Source: Burkholderiales bacterium RIFCSPHIGHO2_12_FULL_69_20 (lineage in GTDB: Bacteria > Pseudomonadota > Gammaproteobacteria > Burkholderiales > Burkholderiaceae_C). From it: a DNA stretch of 64,000 nt. The notes under the pieces are model-generated. The model saw only the letters and a program-made list of their open reading frames with translations. It did no database searches and had not been told where the DNA came from. The stretch is from assembly GCA_001770815.1 (NCBI GenBank), contig MESD01000124.1, positions 40,352 through 104,351 of the forward strand, read 5' to 3'. Shown here one piece after another: positions 25,705 through 33,369 of this stretch (position 1 is the stretch's first letter; each line of letters starts with the position of its first letter). The position numbers were made by a program, and so were the translations under genes.

Positions 25705-26568
25705 GTGCCGCAGTCCATCAACACCAACATCATCGCGCTGAATGCGCAGCGCAACCTGAGCGGTTCGCAGAACTCGCTGGCCAGTTCGATGCAGCGGCTG
25801 TCGTCCGGCCTGCGCGTGAACTCGGCCAAGGACGACGCCGCGGGCATGGCCATCGCCGAGCGCATGACGGCCCAGGTACGCGGCATGGGCGTGGCCGCAC
25901 GCAACGCCAACGACGGCATCTCGCTGGGCCAGACCGCCGAGGGCGCGCTGGGCAAGGTGTCCGAGTCGATGCAGCGCATGCGCGAGCTGGCGGTGCAGGC
26001 GGCCAATGCCACCAACTCCGACAGCGACAAGGATTCGCTGGACAAGGAGTTCGGCGAGCTGGCCAAGGAAGTGCAGCGTGTGCTGGGTGGCACCGCCTTC
26101 AACGGCCTGGCCGTGCTGGGCGCCGACGCCGGCGCCAAGGCCTTCCAGGTGGGGGCCAACACCAGCAGCGACGACACCATCAACATCACCACCACCAACA
26201 TGACGGCCAACGCCGACATCACCGCGGTGGCGGGCACCGACAACACCGGCAGCGGCCGGGCAACCATCGACAAGGATGCCAGCAGCGTCGACATCCAGGG
26301 CGTGATCACCGACATCGACACGGCCATCGACACCATCAACAGCGAGCGTGCCACGCTGGGCGCCTCGCAGTCGCGTTTCGAGGCGGTGATCTCCAACCTG
26401 CAGATCTCGATCGAGAACCAGAGCGCGGCACGCAGCCGCATCATCGACACCGACTTTGCTGCCGAGACCGCCAACCTCAGCCGCGCGCAGATCCTGCAGC
26501 AGGCCGGCAACGCGATGATCGCCCAGGCCAACCAGCTGCCCCAGCAGGTGCTGCAGCTGCTGCGCTGA
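25705..26568 (+). CDS. Flagellin (second of three)
   Basis: This 287-residue flagellin has a GTG start 7 bases after GAAGGAGC. It shares the N- and C-terminal halves of the first flagellin, with changes such as MGVAARNANDGISLGQ and a middle region containing GADAGAKAFQVGANTSSDD. It is separated from the first gene by a terminator and its own sigma-28-like promoter, so it is independently transcribed. The divergence is spread along the protein rather than limited to the middle, which argues against a very recent duplication. Confidence 0.97.
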   Translation: MPQSINTNIIALNAQRNLSGSQNSLASSMQRLSSGLRVNSAKDDAAGMAIAERMTAQVRGMGVAARNANDGISLGQTAEGALGKVSESMQRMRELAVQAANATNSDSDKDSLDKEFGELAKEVQRVLGGTAFNGLAVLGADAGAKAFQVGANTSSDDTINITTTNMTANADITAVAGTDNTGSGRATIDKDASSVDIQGVITDIDTAIDTINSERATLGASQSRFEAVISNLQISIENQSAARSRIIDTDFAAETANLSRAQILQQAGNAMIAQANQLPQQVLQLLR

Positions 26569-26593
26569 CGCCGGCACTCGAACGCGCCACCCT

Positions 26594-26630
26594 GAAGGGC
26601 CCCGCCGGTTTGCAGCCGGCGGGGCCCTTC
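26594..26630 (+). terminator. Terminator hairpin after the second flagellin gene
   Basis: A perfect 15-bp stem starting GAAGGGCCCC with a 7-base loop lies 25 bases after the stop. It lacks a real T-run (CTTCGTGCTT follows), so termination may be incomplete and some transcripts could reach the third flagellin gene. Confidence 0.7.
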
Positions 26631-26885
26631 GTGCTTGGCGGCAACCGGGCGGAAGAAAGGGCAACTTCGGTCCTCATTTCGGGGCTTAGGTTTCGGGCCG
26701 CCTTTTCACAATGGACCCCAATGCTTGAGCTGCCGCACAAGTGTGAAACGGAAACCGCGAACTCGATCCCCGAGCCGCATGCAGTGGATTTCGAAAGCGG
26801 CAGGCAGCCCCGAAAGGGGATGCGCATCGCCTTTGATCGCCGGCCTGACCGCCGGCCTGTCGTCGAATCTTGAGGAGTGGCCACC
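26631..26885 (+). other. Leader region of the third flagellin gene
   Basis: No sigma-28 box as good as those of the other flagellar genes is visible here. A weak candidate pairs TCGAAAGC near 26791 with CCCCGAAA near 26808, but the spacing is short. GCCGGCCTGACCGCCGGC at 26838-26858 can form a hairpin just before the GAGGAG ribosome-binding site (26872-26877). Confidence 0.4.
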
Positions 26886-27752
26886 ATGCCCCAGACGATC
26901 AATACGAACATCGCTTCGCTGAACGCACAGCGCAGCCTGAACATGTCGCAGTCATCGCTGGCCACGTCGATGCAACGGCTCTCGTCGGGCCTGCGTGTCA
27001 ACTCGGCCAAGGACGACGCGGCCGGCCTGGCGATCGCCGAGCGCATGAACACGCAGGTGCGTGGCATGAACGCGGCGATCCGCAATGCCAACGACGGCAT
27101 CTCGATGGCCCAGACCTCCGAGGGCTCGATGGGCAAGGTGGCCGAATCCCTGCAGCGCATGCGTGAGCTGGCGGTGCAGTCGGCCAACGCCACCAACTCC
27201 GGCAGCGACAAGGATTCGCTGGACAAGGAGTTCGGCGAGCTGGCCAAGGAGATCCAGCGCGTGCTGGGCGGCACCACCTTCAACGGCAAGCATGTGCTGG
27301 GCAGCGAGGCGGGCCCGATGCAGTTCCAGGTGGGGGCCAACACCACCGCCGACGACACCATCGACATCATCACCCGCGACCTGACCACCGACCCCACCAT
27401 CACCGTGGTGGCCGGCACCGACAACACCGGCGCCAGCCGCGGTGTGATCGACGCCACCGCCGACGTGGCCACGATCCACGGCGTGATCGACAACATCGAC
27501 GCCGCGCTCGACACCATCAACGCCGACCGGGCCACGCTGGGTGCGTCGCAATCACGCTTCGAGTCGGTGATCGCCAACCTGCAGGTGTCGGTGGAAAACC
27601 AGAGCGCGGCCAAGGCCCGCATCATGGACGCCGATTTCGCCTCTGAGACCGCCAACCTGAGCCGCGCGCAGATCCTGCAGCAGGCCGGCAACGCGATGGT
27701 GGCGCAGGCCAACGCACTGCCGCAGCAGGTGCTCAAGCTGCTGCAGGGTTGA
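26886..27752 (+). CDS. Flagellin (third of three)
   Basis: I start this 288-residue flagellin at the ATG at 26886: the GAGGAG site ends 8 bases before it, and the protein then aligns with the other two at MPQTINTN. A GTG at 26877 overlaps the ribosome-binding site. It differs from its siblings by KARIMDADFASETAN near the C-terminus and by the middle segment TRDLTTDPTITVVAG. It ends KLLQG. The good terminator downstream isolates it from fliD. Confidence 0.96.
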   Translation: MPQTINTNIASLNAQRSLNMSQSSLATSMQRLSSGLRVNSAKDDAAGLAIAERMNTQVRGMNAAIRNANDGISMAQTSEGSMGKVAESLQRMRELAVQSANATNSGSDKDSLDKEFGELAKEIQRVLGGTTFNGKHVLGSEAGPMQFQVGANTTADDTIDIITRDLTTDPTITVVAGTDNTGASRGVIDATADVATIHGVIDNIDAALDTINADRATLGASQSRFESVIANLQVSVENQSAAKARIMDADFASETANLSRAQILQQAGNAMVAQANALPQQVLKLLQG

Positions 27753-27776
27753 CGCGCCCGCCGGACTCGAACGATC

Positions 27777-27808
27777 ACGGCCCGGCTTGCCCGGGCCGTC
27801 GACGTTTT
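27777..27808 (+). terminator. Terminator after the third flagellin gene
   Basis: A 9-bp stem ACGGCCCGG/CCGGGCCGT with a 5-base loop is followed by CGACGTTTT. Confidence 0.8.
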
Positions 27809-27818
27809 AGGGGCGCGC

Positions 27819-27845
27819 TCAAGTCGGCGCGCGCCACGCCGAAAA
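27819..27845 (+). promoter_or_regulatory. Sigma-28 promoter candidate for fliD
   Basis: TCAAGTCG, 11 bases, GCCGAAAA, 25 bases before the fliD ATG. The -35 and spacer match the other FliA-type sites; the -10 differs at one base (A for T). Confidence 0.75.
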
Positions 27846-27870
27846 ACCGGTTGCGAAGGAGCACATTCCC

Positions 27871-29337
27871 ATGGCCACATCCGTCAGCGGCATAGGCAGC
27901 ATCTCATCCACCGGCATCGGCAGCGGGCTGGATGTAGCGGGCATCCTCGACCGGCTGATGGCCATCGAGCAGCGTCCGCTCGACCTGCTGCAGCAGCAGG
28001 CCGGCACACTCAACACCCGGCTGTCGAACGTCGGCAAGATGCAGGGCTATTTCTCGGCCCTGCGTGACAAGGCCAACGCCTTGACCGCGCCCAACCTGTG
28101 GAGCGGCACCACCGCCACCTCGGCCGATGCCACGGCGGTGAAGGTGTCGACCAGTGCCAACGCCACGGCCGGCAGTTATGCGGTCAACGTCACGAAGCTG
28201 GCCGTGGGCCAGACGGTGACCGGCACCGCGCTGGCCAGCAGCGCCGCCACGCTGGGCGAAGGCGCGCTGACCATCGAGCTGGGCCAGTGGGGCGCGGGTG
28301 AGCCGGCCGCCGGCTTCACGCCCAAGAGCGGCAGCGCAGCGGTGACCATCAACATCGGTGCGGGCGAATCCAGCCTGGCCACCATCCGCGACAAGATCAA
28401 CGCCGCCGGCGCCGGCGTCAGCGCCAGCATCGTCACCGATGCCTCGGGCGCACGCCTGAGCCTGCGGTCGACGACCACCGGCGTCGAGAACGCCTTTCGC
28501 ATCAGCGTGAGCGAGACCACCCCCGACGGCGACGAGGCCACCGGGCTGTCGGCGCTGGGCTACGACGCCAGCGCCGCCAGCTCGCCGATGCTGCGCTCGA
28601 TGAGCGCGGCCAATGCCGATCTGACGGTCAACGGCATCGTGTTGAGTTCAGCCAGCAATACGCTGACCGACGTGGTCGACGGCCTGACGCTGAACCTGCT
28701 GAAGACCACCACCGGCGACGTCGACGTGAGCGTGGCCACCGACACCGCGTCGGTGAAGACCGCGATCACCGATTTCGTCGGCGCGTTCAACACGCTGTCC
28801 AGCTTCATCCGCGCGCAGACCGCCTACAACGCCGACAGCAAGGAGGCCGGTGCGCTGCAGGGCGACCAGTCGACGCTGGCGCTGCAGAACCAGCTGCGGG
28901 CGGTGCTCAACGAAGCCAGCAGCGCCTCGTCGAGCTGGTCACGGCTCAGCGAGATCGGCCTGACGATGAAGACCGACGGCACGCTGGACACCAACGCCGC
29001 CAAGCTCGACAACGCGCTGGCCAAGCTGCCGGAGTTGAAGAAGCTGCTGGCCAACGATGGCGCCACCTCGGCCGATTCGGGCTTCGTGCGGCGCTTCAAG
29101 AACCTGGCCGACGCGGCACTGGGCAGCGACGGCGTGTTCGAGTCGCGCAGCGCCAGCATCCGGGCCAACGTGACGCGCAACGGCAAGTCGCAGGACGCGA
29201 TGGAAAAGCGGCTAGAGCAGACGCGGGCCCGCTTGCAGGCGCAGTACTCGGCGCTGGACACCAAGATGGCCACGCTGAACAACCTCAGCACCTACATGAC
29301 GCAGCAGATCGCGCAGTTCAACCGCTCGTCGGGCTGA
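27871..29337 (+). CDS. fliD: Flagellar filament cap protein FliD (HAP2)
   Basis: The N-terminus of this 488-residue protein has the FliD pattern ISSTGIGSGLDVAGILDRLM, followed by coiled coil. A beta-rich domain (about 90-330) contains AVNVTKLAVGQTV and LTVNGIVLSSASNTLTDVVDG. A C-terminal coiled coil ends STYMTQQIAQFNRSS. It caps the growing filament and assists flagellin folding. GAAGGAGC lies 9 bases upstream of the ATG. It is the first gene after the flagellins and is followed by a 292-base gap before fliS. Confidence 0.96.
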   Translation: MATSVSGIGSISSTGIGSGLDVAGILDRLMAIEQRPLDLLQQQAGTLNTRLSNVGKMQGYFSALRDKANALTAPNLWSGTTATSADATAVKVSTSANATAGSYAVNVTKLAVGQTVTGTALASSAATLGEGALTIELGQWGAGEPAAGFTPKSGSAAVTINIGAGESSLATIRDKINAAGAGVSASIVTDASGARLSLRSTTTGVENAFRISVSETTPDGDEATGLSALGYDASAASSPMLRSMSAANADLTVNGIVLSSASNTLTDVVDGLTLNLLKTTTGDVDVSVATDTASVKTAITDFVGAFNTLSSFIRAQTAYNADSKEAGALQGDQSTLALQNQLRAVLNEASSASSSWSRLSEIGLTMKTDGTLDTNAAKLDNALAKLPELKKLLANDGATSADSGFVRRFKNLADAALGSDGVFESRSASIRANVTRNGKSQDAMEKRLEQTRARLQAQYSALDTKMATLNNLSTYMTQQIAQFNRSSG

Positions 29338-29560
29338 TCGCGCCGCGGCGCGCCGCGGCGTGCTGCCATGCACGCAGCGTCGGCCCACGCACCACGCTGC
29401 GTGTCCGGCCCACCCACGGGACGCTCCCTTCCCCCAGAAACGCCACGCCGCGGCGTGCCAGCGCGCCGCCGACCGGCCGTCCGGCGGCGCCTGTCGGTCG
29501 CGCCAGCGCCCTGCCCGGCAGGCCTGGTAGCACCTTGTGACAGGCCGGTCTTTCACCGGC
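29338..29560. other. fliD-fliS spacer with perfect GC palindromes
   Basis: 29341-29360 is CGCCGCGGCG twice in tandem, each copy self-complementary, so the whole 20 bases are a perfect palindrome. 29444-29457 is a related perfect palindrome, CACGCCG-CGGCGTG. No gene is apparent. The first may terminate fliD transcription, although no T-run follows. Confidence 0.6.
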
Positions 29561-29587
29561 TCAAGTTGCACGGGGCCGGTCCGATAA
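29561..29587 (+). promoter_or_regulatory. Sigma-28 promoter candidate for fliS-fliT-ycgR
   Basis: TCAAGTTG, 11 bases, TCCGATAA, 42 bases before the fliS ATG. The -35 is identical to that of the first flagellin gene; the -10 has one change from GCCGATAA. Confidence 0.82.
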
Positions 29588-29629
29588 GTTCAGTACCGAG
29601 ACCGAACACCCACCGCCGAAAAGCCTCCT

Positions 29630-30067
29630 ATGTTCAGTGCACCGCATGCCACGTCCAACCCCCGCGCCCGGCAGTTTGCCGGGGCTTACCACCAGGTGGG
29701 CGTCCAGACCATGGTCTCGGGCGCCTCGGCGCACGGCCTGGTGGCGCTGTTGTTCGATGGCTTCATGGCGGCCGTGCACCGCGCCAAGGGCGCCCTGCGC
29801 AGCGGCGATATCGCGGCCAAGGGCCAGGCCATCGGCCACGCGGTGCGCATCATCGACGAGGGACTGAAGGCGGCCCTCGACCTCAAGGCCGGCGGCAAGC
29901 TGGCGCAGGACCTGTCCGACCTGTACGCCTATGTCTGCCTGCGACTGATCCAGGCCAACTTGAACAGCGACGAAGCCGCGCTGGACGAGTGCGTGTCGCT
30001 GGTGACGCCGCTGCGCGACGCATGGCAGGCCATCGGTGCGCGCGTCGACGCACCGGCCAGCAACTGA
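29630..30067 (+). CDS. fliS: Flagellin chaperone FliS
   Basis: The 145-residue protein contains the FliS helices AYHQVGVQTMVSGASAHGLV, LLFDGFMAAVHRAKGAL, and DLSDLYAYVCLRLIQANL, with the usual LYxY motif. It binds the C-terminal helix of flagellin in the cytoplasm and prevents premature assembly. It is first in a probable fliS-fliT-ycgR-pseudopilin transcript. Confidence 0.95.
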   Translation: MFSAPHATSNPRARQFAGAYHQVGVQTMVSGASAHGLVALLFDGFMAAVHRAKGALRSGDIAAKGQAIGHAVRIIDEGLKAALDLKAGGKLAQDLSDLYAYVCLRLIQANLNSDEAALDECVSLVTPLRDAWQAIGARVDAPASN

Positions 30068-30118
30068 TCCCCGGCCCAGGCCACGACACCCGTGCGTGCC
30101 CCTCCAGCGAGCCCATCC

Positions 30119-30418
30119 ATGAACAACAGTCTCCTGAGTTACTACGAGGCCATCGAGAAGGCCAGCGCCGACATGTTGGATGCCGCCCGCGCCGGCAATT
30201 GGGACCACGTGATCAAGCTGGAAGGCGCCTGCGTGCTGCTGATCAGCCAGCTCAAGAATGCCGCGCGCGGCAATGCCTTGAGCAACGAGGAAACCCAGCT
30301 GAAGTCGCGCATCATGAAGCGCGTGCTGGTCAACGATGCCGAGATCCGCCACCTGGCCGAGCCCTGGCTGGAAGACCTGGACCAGATGATGAGCGGCCAC
30401 CCGAAGACGCTGCACTGA
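30119..30418 (+). CDS. fliT: Flagellar protein FliT-like chaperone
   Basis: The ATG at 30119 gives 99 residues starting MNNSLLSYYEAIEKASADML; a GTG start 27 bases upstream is less likely. The protein is all-helical, of FliT size (about 100-120) and directly after fliS, the usual order. It shares LSYYEAI-type N-terminal and NDAEIRHLAEPWLEDLDQMM C-terminal helices with betaproteobacterial FliT. It is expected to bind FliD, and in enterics to inhibit FlhDC. Confidence 0.85.
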   Translation: MNNSLLSYYEAIEKASADMLDAARAGNWDHVIKLEGACVLLISQLKNAARGNALSNEETQLKSRIMKRVLVNDAEIRHLAEPWLEDLDQMMSGHPKTLH

Positions 30419-30469
30419 GCGCAGCGCCCCGGCCACCACCACCGTCAAGCCCCCAGCCCGAGACCTCGA

Positions 30470-31234
30470 ATGGCCTTCCTCGATACGCGGCCGGCGCCGC
30501 TCGGCGACGACGACGTCAACGACCCGTTGGCGCAGTTCCGCAGCAGCCATCCGCGCGAGGTGATGGCCTTGCTGCGCGAGCTGCGTGACAGCAGCACCCC
30601 CGTGGCCTTGTCGGCGCCCGCCGGCATCGGCCTGGGCGCCACGGTGTGGACGGTGGACGAGGAGCGCCAGCGCATCGCCTTCGACGTGGAGCCCGGTGAT
30701 CCGCAGCTGCCCGGCCTGGTAGAGGCCAACGAGCTCACCGCCGTGGCCTACCTGGATGCGGTGAAGCTGCAGTTCGAGCTGCAGGACCTGGTGCTGGTGC
30801 GCAGCCCGCGCGCCACCGCGCTGCAGGCCCGCCTGCCGCGCCATGTCTACCGCTTCCAGCGGCGCAGCTCGTACCGGGTGCGCACGCTCGAACGTGGCGC
30901 ACCGATGGCCCGCCTGCGCCACCCCAGCCTGCCCGAGATGCAGGTCAGCCTGCGCCTGGTCGACGTCAGCATCGGCGGCTGTGCCCTGCTGCTGCCCGAG
31001 GACGTGCCGCCGCTGTTGCCGGGATCGGTGCTCAACGGCGTGGTGCTGGAGCTCGACACCGACACCACGCTGACGGTGTCGCTGCGCATCCAGCACGCCA
31101 GCTCGATCCTGTCGCGGTCGAATGCGCTGCGCCTGGGCTGCGAGATCCTGCAGCCGGACAACAACACCGAGCGCACGCTGCAGCGCTACATCGAACACAC
31201 CCAGAAGCGCCGGCGCCTGCTGTCGCTGGACTGA
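30470..31234 (+). CDS. ycgR: YcgR-type flagellar brake with PilZ domain
   Basis: The YcgR N-domain occupies about residues 20-120 of this 254-residue protein. The PilZ domain follows with the c-di-GMP signatures RRSSYR (Arg132, Arg136) and DVSIGG (165-170), then a short helical tail. When c-di-GMP rises, such proteins bind the motor and slow it. It is encoded in the fliST transcript under the sigma-28-like promoter, so brake levels should follow late flagellar expression. Its stop shares one base with the next start (TGATG). Confidence 0.92.
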   Translation: MAFLDTRPAPLGDDDVNDPLAQFRSSHPREVMALLRELRDSSTPVALSAPAGIGLGATVWTVDEERQRIAFDVEPGDPQLPGLVEANELTAVAYLDAVKLQFELQDLVLVRSPRATALQARLPRHVYRFQRRSSYRVRTLERGAPMARLRHPSLPEMQVSLRLVDVSIGGCALLLPEDVPPLLPGSVLNGVVLELDTDTTLTVSLRIQHASSILSRSNALRLGCEILQPDNNTERTLQRYIEHTQKRRRLLSLD

Positions 31235-31773
31235 TGGCACGCCAGCGCCTGCGCATCGGTGGCTTCACCTTGCTGGAGCTGGTGATCGCGCTGACCATCG
31301 TCGGCATGCTCGGTGCGATGGCGCTGCCCAGCTTCGCCTCGCTGGTGGCGCGCCAGCGGCTGCACGCCGCCGCCCATCACCTGCAGGCCGACATCGCCCT
31401 GGCCCGGCACGAGGCCGGCAAACGCGCGCAGCCGGTGCACCTGGTCTTCCAGCCCGGCACGCAGTGGTGTTATGTGCTGAGCGCGGGCATCGGCGTCGAT
31501 TGCCGCCAGGCGGCGGTGGCGCCCGGCAACGGCGTGATCAAGGTGGTGCGTGCGGCCGACCATCCCGGCGTGCTGCTGCTGGAGGCCACCGCGATGGCGC
31601 TGGACGGCCACAGCGGCGCCAGCCTCACCGGCCTGGGCCATGCCCGCTTCGCCTCCCGCGAAGGCCAGCTGCTGCAGGTGCGCCTGGGCCAGCTGGGGCG
31701 CGCCAGCGTGTGTGCGCCGGCGGCCAAGGTGGCGGGCATCGCGGCCTGCCCGGCCGCAGCGCCTGCAGTCTGA
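31234..31773 (+). CDS. Type IV pseudopilin, FimT/GspH family
   Basis: This 179-residue protein has a short leader with GGFTLLELVIALTIVGMLG, the classical prepilin peptidase site (Gly before Phe, Glu at +5) and N-terminal helix. RQRLHAAAHHLQADIALARHEA and a beta-rich C-domain with two or three cysteines follow. Minor pseudopilins prime type IV pili or type II secretion. It is coupled to the ycgR stop by TGATG, which places a pilus-type gene in a flagellar transcript; no other pilus gene is in the window. Confidence 0.88.
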   Translation: MARQRLRIGGFTLLELVIALTIVGMLGAMALPSFASLVARQRLHAAAHHLQADIALARHEAGKRAQPVHLVFQPGTQWCYVLSAGIGVDCRQAAVAPGNGVIKVVRAADHPGVLLLEATAMALDGHSGASLTGLGHARFASREGQLLQVRLGQLGRASVCAPAAKVAGIAACPAAAPAV

Positions 31774-31813
31774 CGGCGGGCTTCACCCGCAGCCGCTGGC
31801 AGCGGGTGGCCGG

Positions 31814-32077
31814 TCAGTCGCCGTCGTGGTCGCCGTGCGCCCGGTCCAGCCGGTCCATCGCCCAGGCGTAGATCCAGACGATCAGGCAGAAGACGATCAG
31901 CGCGCCCTGCGAGGTGATCCAGAAACCGAAGGGCCAGCCGAAGAAGTCGAAGCTCAGCGATTGGCCGAACAGGCCCACGCCCAGGGTCACCACCAGCCAC
32001 AGCGCCAGCAGGGCGGCACTGAGCTGCAGGGTCTTGCGCCAGTAGCTGCTGGCGCGCGCGGCGGGGGCGGTGATCAC
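31814..32077 (-). CDS. DUF4212 small membrane protein (symporter small-subunit family)
   Basis: The 87 residues include two membrane helices (about 18-38 and 50-74) with the family features YWRKTLQL, FFGWPFGFWITSQGALIVF and IYAWAMDRLD. DUF4212 proteins are normally encoded next to a large VC_2705-type sodium:solute (acetate-like) symporter. Here neither flank holds such a partner: the pseudopilin gene is convergent on one side and prfB divergent on the other. The start is a GTG (32077) without a strong ribosome-binding site. Confidence 0.82.
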   Translation of the reverse strand: MITAPAARASSYWRKTLQLSAALLALWLVVTLGVGLFGQSLSFDFFGWPFGFWITSQGALIVFCLIVWIYAWAMDRLDRAHGDHDGD

Positions 32078-32167
32078 CCGCCGATGCTATCCAAATGCGC
32101 CGCCGGCGCGTGCCAGACCCCCATGCGAGAATCCACCGCTGCTGAAACCCGCTAGAAGCACCCATCC

Positions 32168-33272
32168 ATGGACATCGAACAAGTCAACGCCATCGGCACG
32201 CTGCTCGCCGATCTGAGCGCCCGCACCGAGCAGCTCCGGGGGTATCTTTGACTACGATCGCAAAGCACTGCGGTTGAATGAAGTGATTGCCGCGCTGGAG
32301 AACCCCAGCGTCTGGAATGAACCCAAGCGCGCCCAGGAGCTGGGCCGCGAGAAGAAGCAGCTCGAAGACGTGGTCGGCACCATCGACCACCTCAAGAGCA
32401 ACCTGTCGGACAACCTCGAGCTCTACGAGATGTCCAAGGCCGACGAGGCCTTCGACGACCTCAGCGCCATCGAGGCCGATGCCGCCGAGCTGCGCAAGAT
32501 CGTCGAGGGGCTCGAGTTCCGCCGCATGTTCAGCAACCCTGCCGATCCGCTGAACTGCTTCGTCGACATCCAGGCCGGCGCCGGCGGCACCGAGGCCTGC
32601 GACTGGGCCGGCATGCTGCTGCGCCAGTACCTGAAGTACGCTGAACGCAAGGGCTTCAAGGCCACGGTCGAGGACGAGACACCGGGCGAAGTGGCCGGCA
32701 TCAAGAGCGCCACGATCAAGATCGAGGGCGATTACGCCTTCGGCCACCTGCGCACCGAGACCGGCGTGCACCGCCTGGTGCGCAAGAGCCCGTTCGATTC
32801 GGCGGGTGGGCGCCACACCAGCTTCGCCAGCCTGTTCGTCTACCCCGAGGTGGATGATTCGATCGAGATCGACATCAACCCGGCCGACGTGCGCACCGAC
32901 ACCTTCCGCGCCAGCGGCGCCGGTGGCCAGCACATCAACAAGACCGATTCGGCGGTGCGGCTGACGCACATCCCCACCGGCATCGTGGTGCAGTGCCAGG
33001 ACGGCCGCAGCCAACACAGCAACCGCGATGTGGCCTGGAAGCGGCTGCGCAGCCGCCTGTACGACCACGAGCTGCGCAAGCGCCAGGAAGAGCAGCAGAA
33101 GCTGGAAGACACCAAGACCGACGTCGGCTGGGGCCACCAGATCCGCAGCTACGTGCTGGACAACAGCCGCATCAAGGACCTGCGCACCAACGTCGAGATC
33201 AGCAACACGCAGAAGGTGCTCGATGGCGACCTCGATGCCTTCATCGAAGCCAGCCTGAAGTCAGGCCTTTGA
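32168..33272 (+). CDS. prfB: Peptide chain release factor 2, with programmed +1 frameshift
   Basis: Frame 1 starts at the ATG at 32168 and runs 27 codons to TGA at 32249. Translation then shifts +1 and continues from GAC at 32250 to 33272, giving 367 residues. The downstream part has the GGQ motif ([16 protein letters not shown]) and the SPF stop-recognition tripeptide in [15 protein letters not shown]2 recognises UGA and UAA. The shift lets low RF2 raise its own synthesis. The apparent break is the normal regulatory device, not an error. Confidence 0.97.
32234..32252 (+). promoter_or_regulatory. RF2 programmed frameshift site
   Basis: CTC CGG GGG TAT CTT TGA C: a GGGGG internal Shine-Dalgarno-like stretch three bases before the slippery CTT, then the in-frame TGA followed by C (a weak stop context). 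It matches the conserved bacterial RF2 site CTT-TGA-C. Confidence 0.97.
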
Positions 33273-33369
33273 CCGCCCCGGGGGTGGTGTGGCCGGGCGA
33301 TGATGGCCCGGCCCCGCTGCCCCAGCCGCAAGGCGCCCCCCAACCACGAACTGATTGAAGAGGCCCACC

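Noticed and set aside
32168..32273. prfB as a broken gene or sequencing error
   Set aside because: The TGA lies in the conserved RF2 programmed frameshift context.
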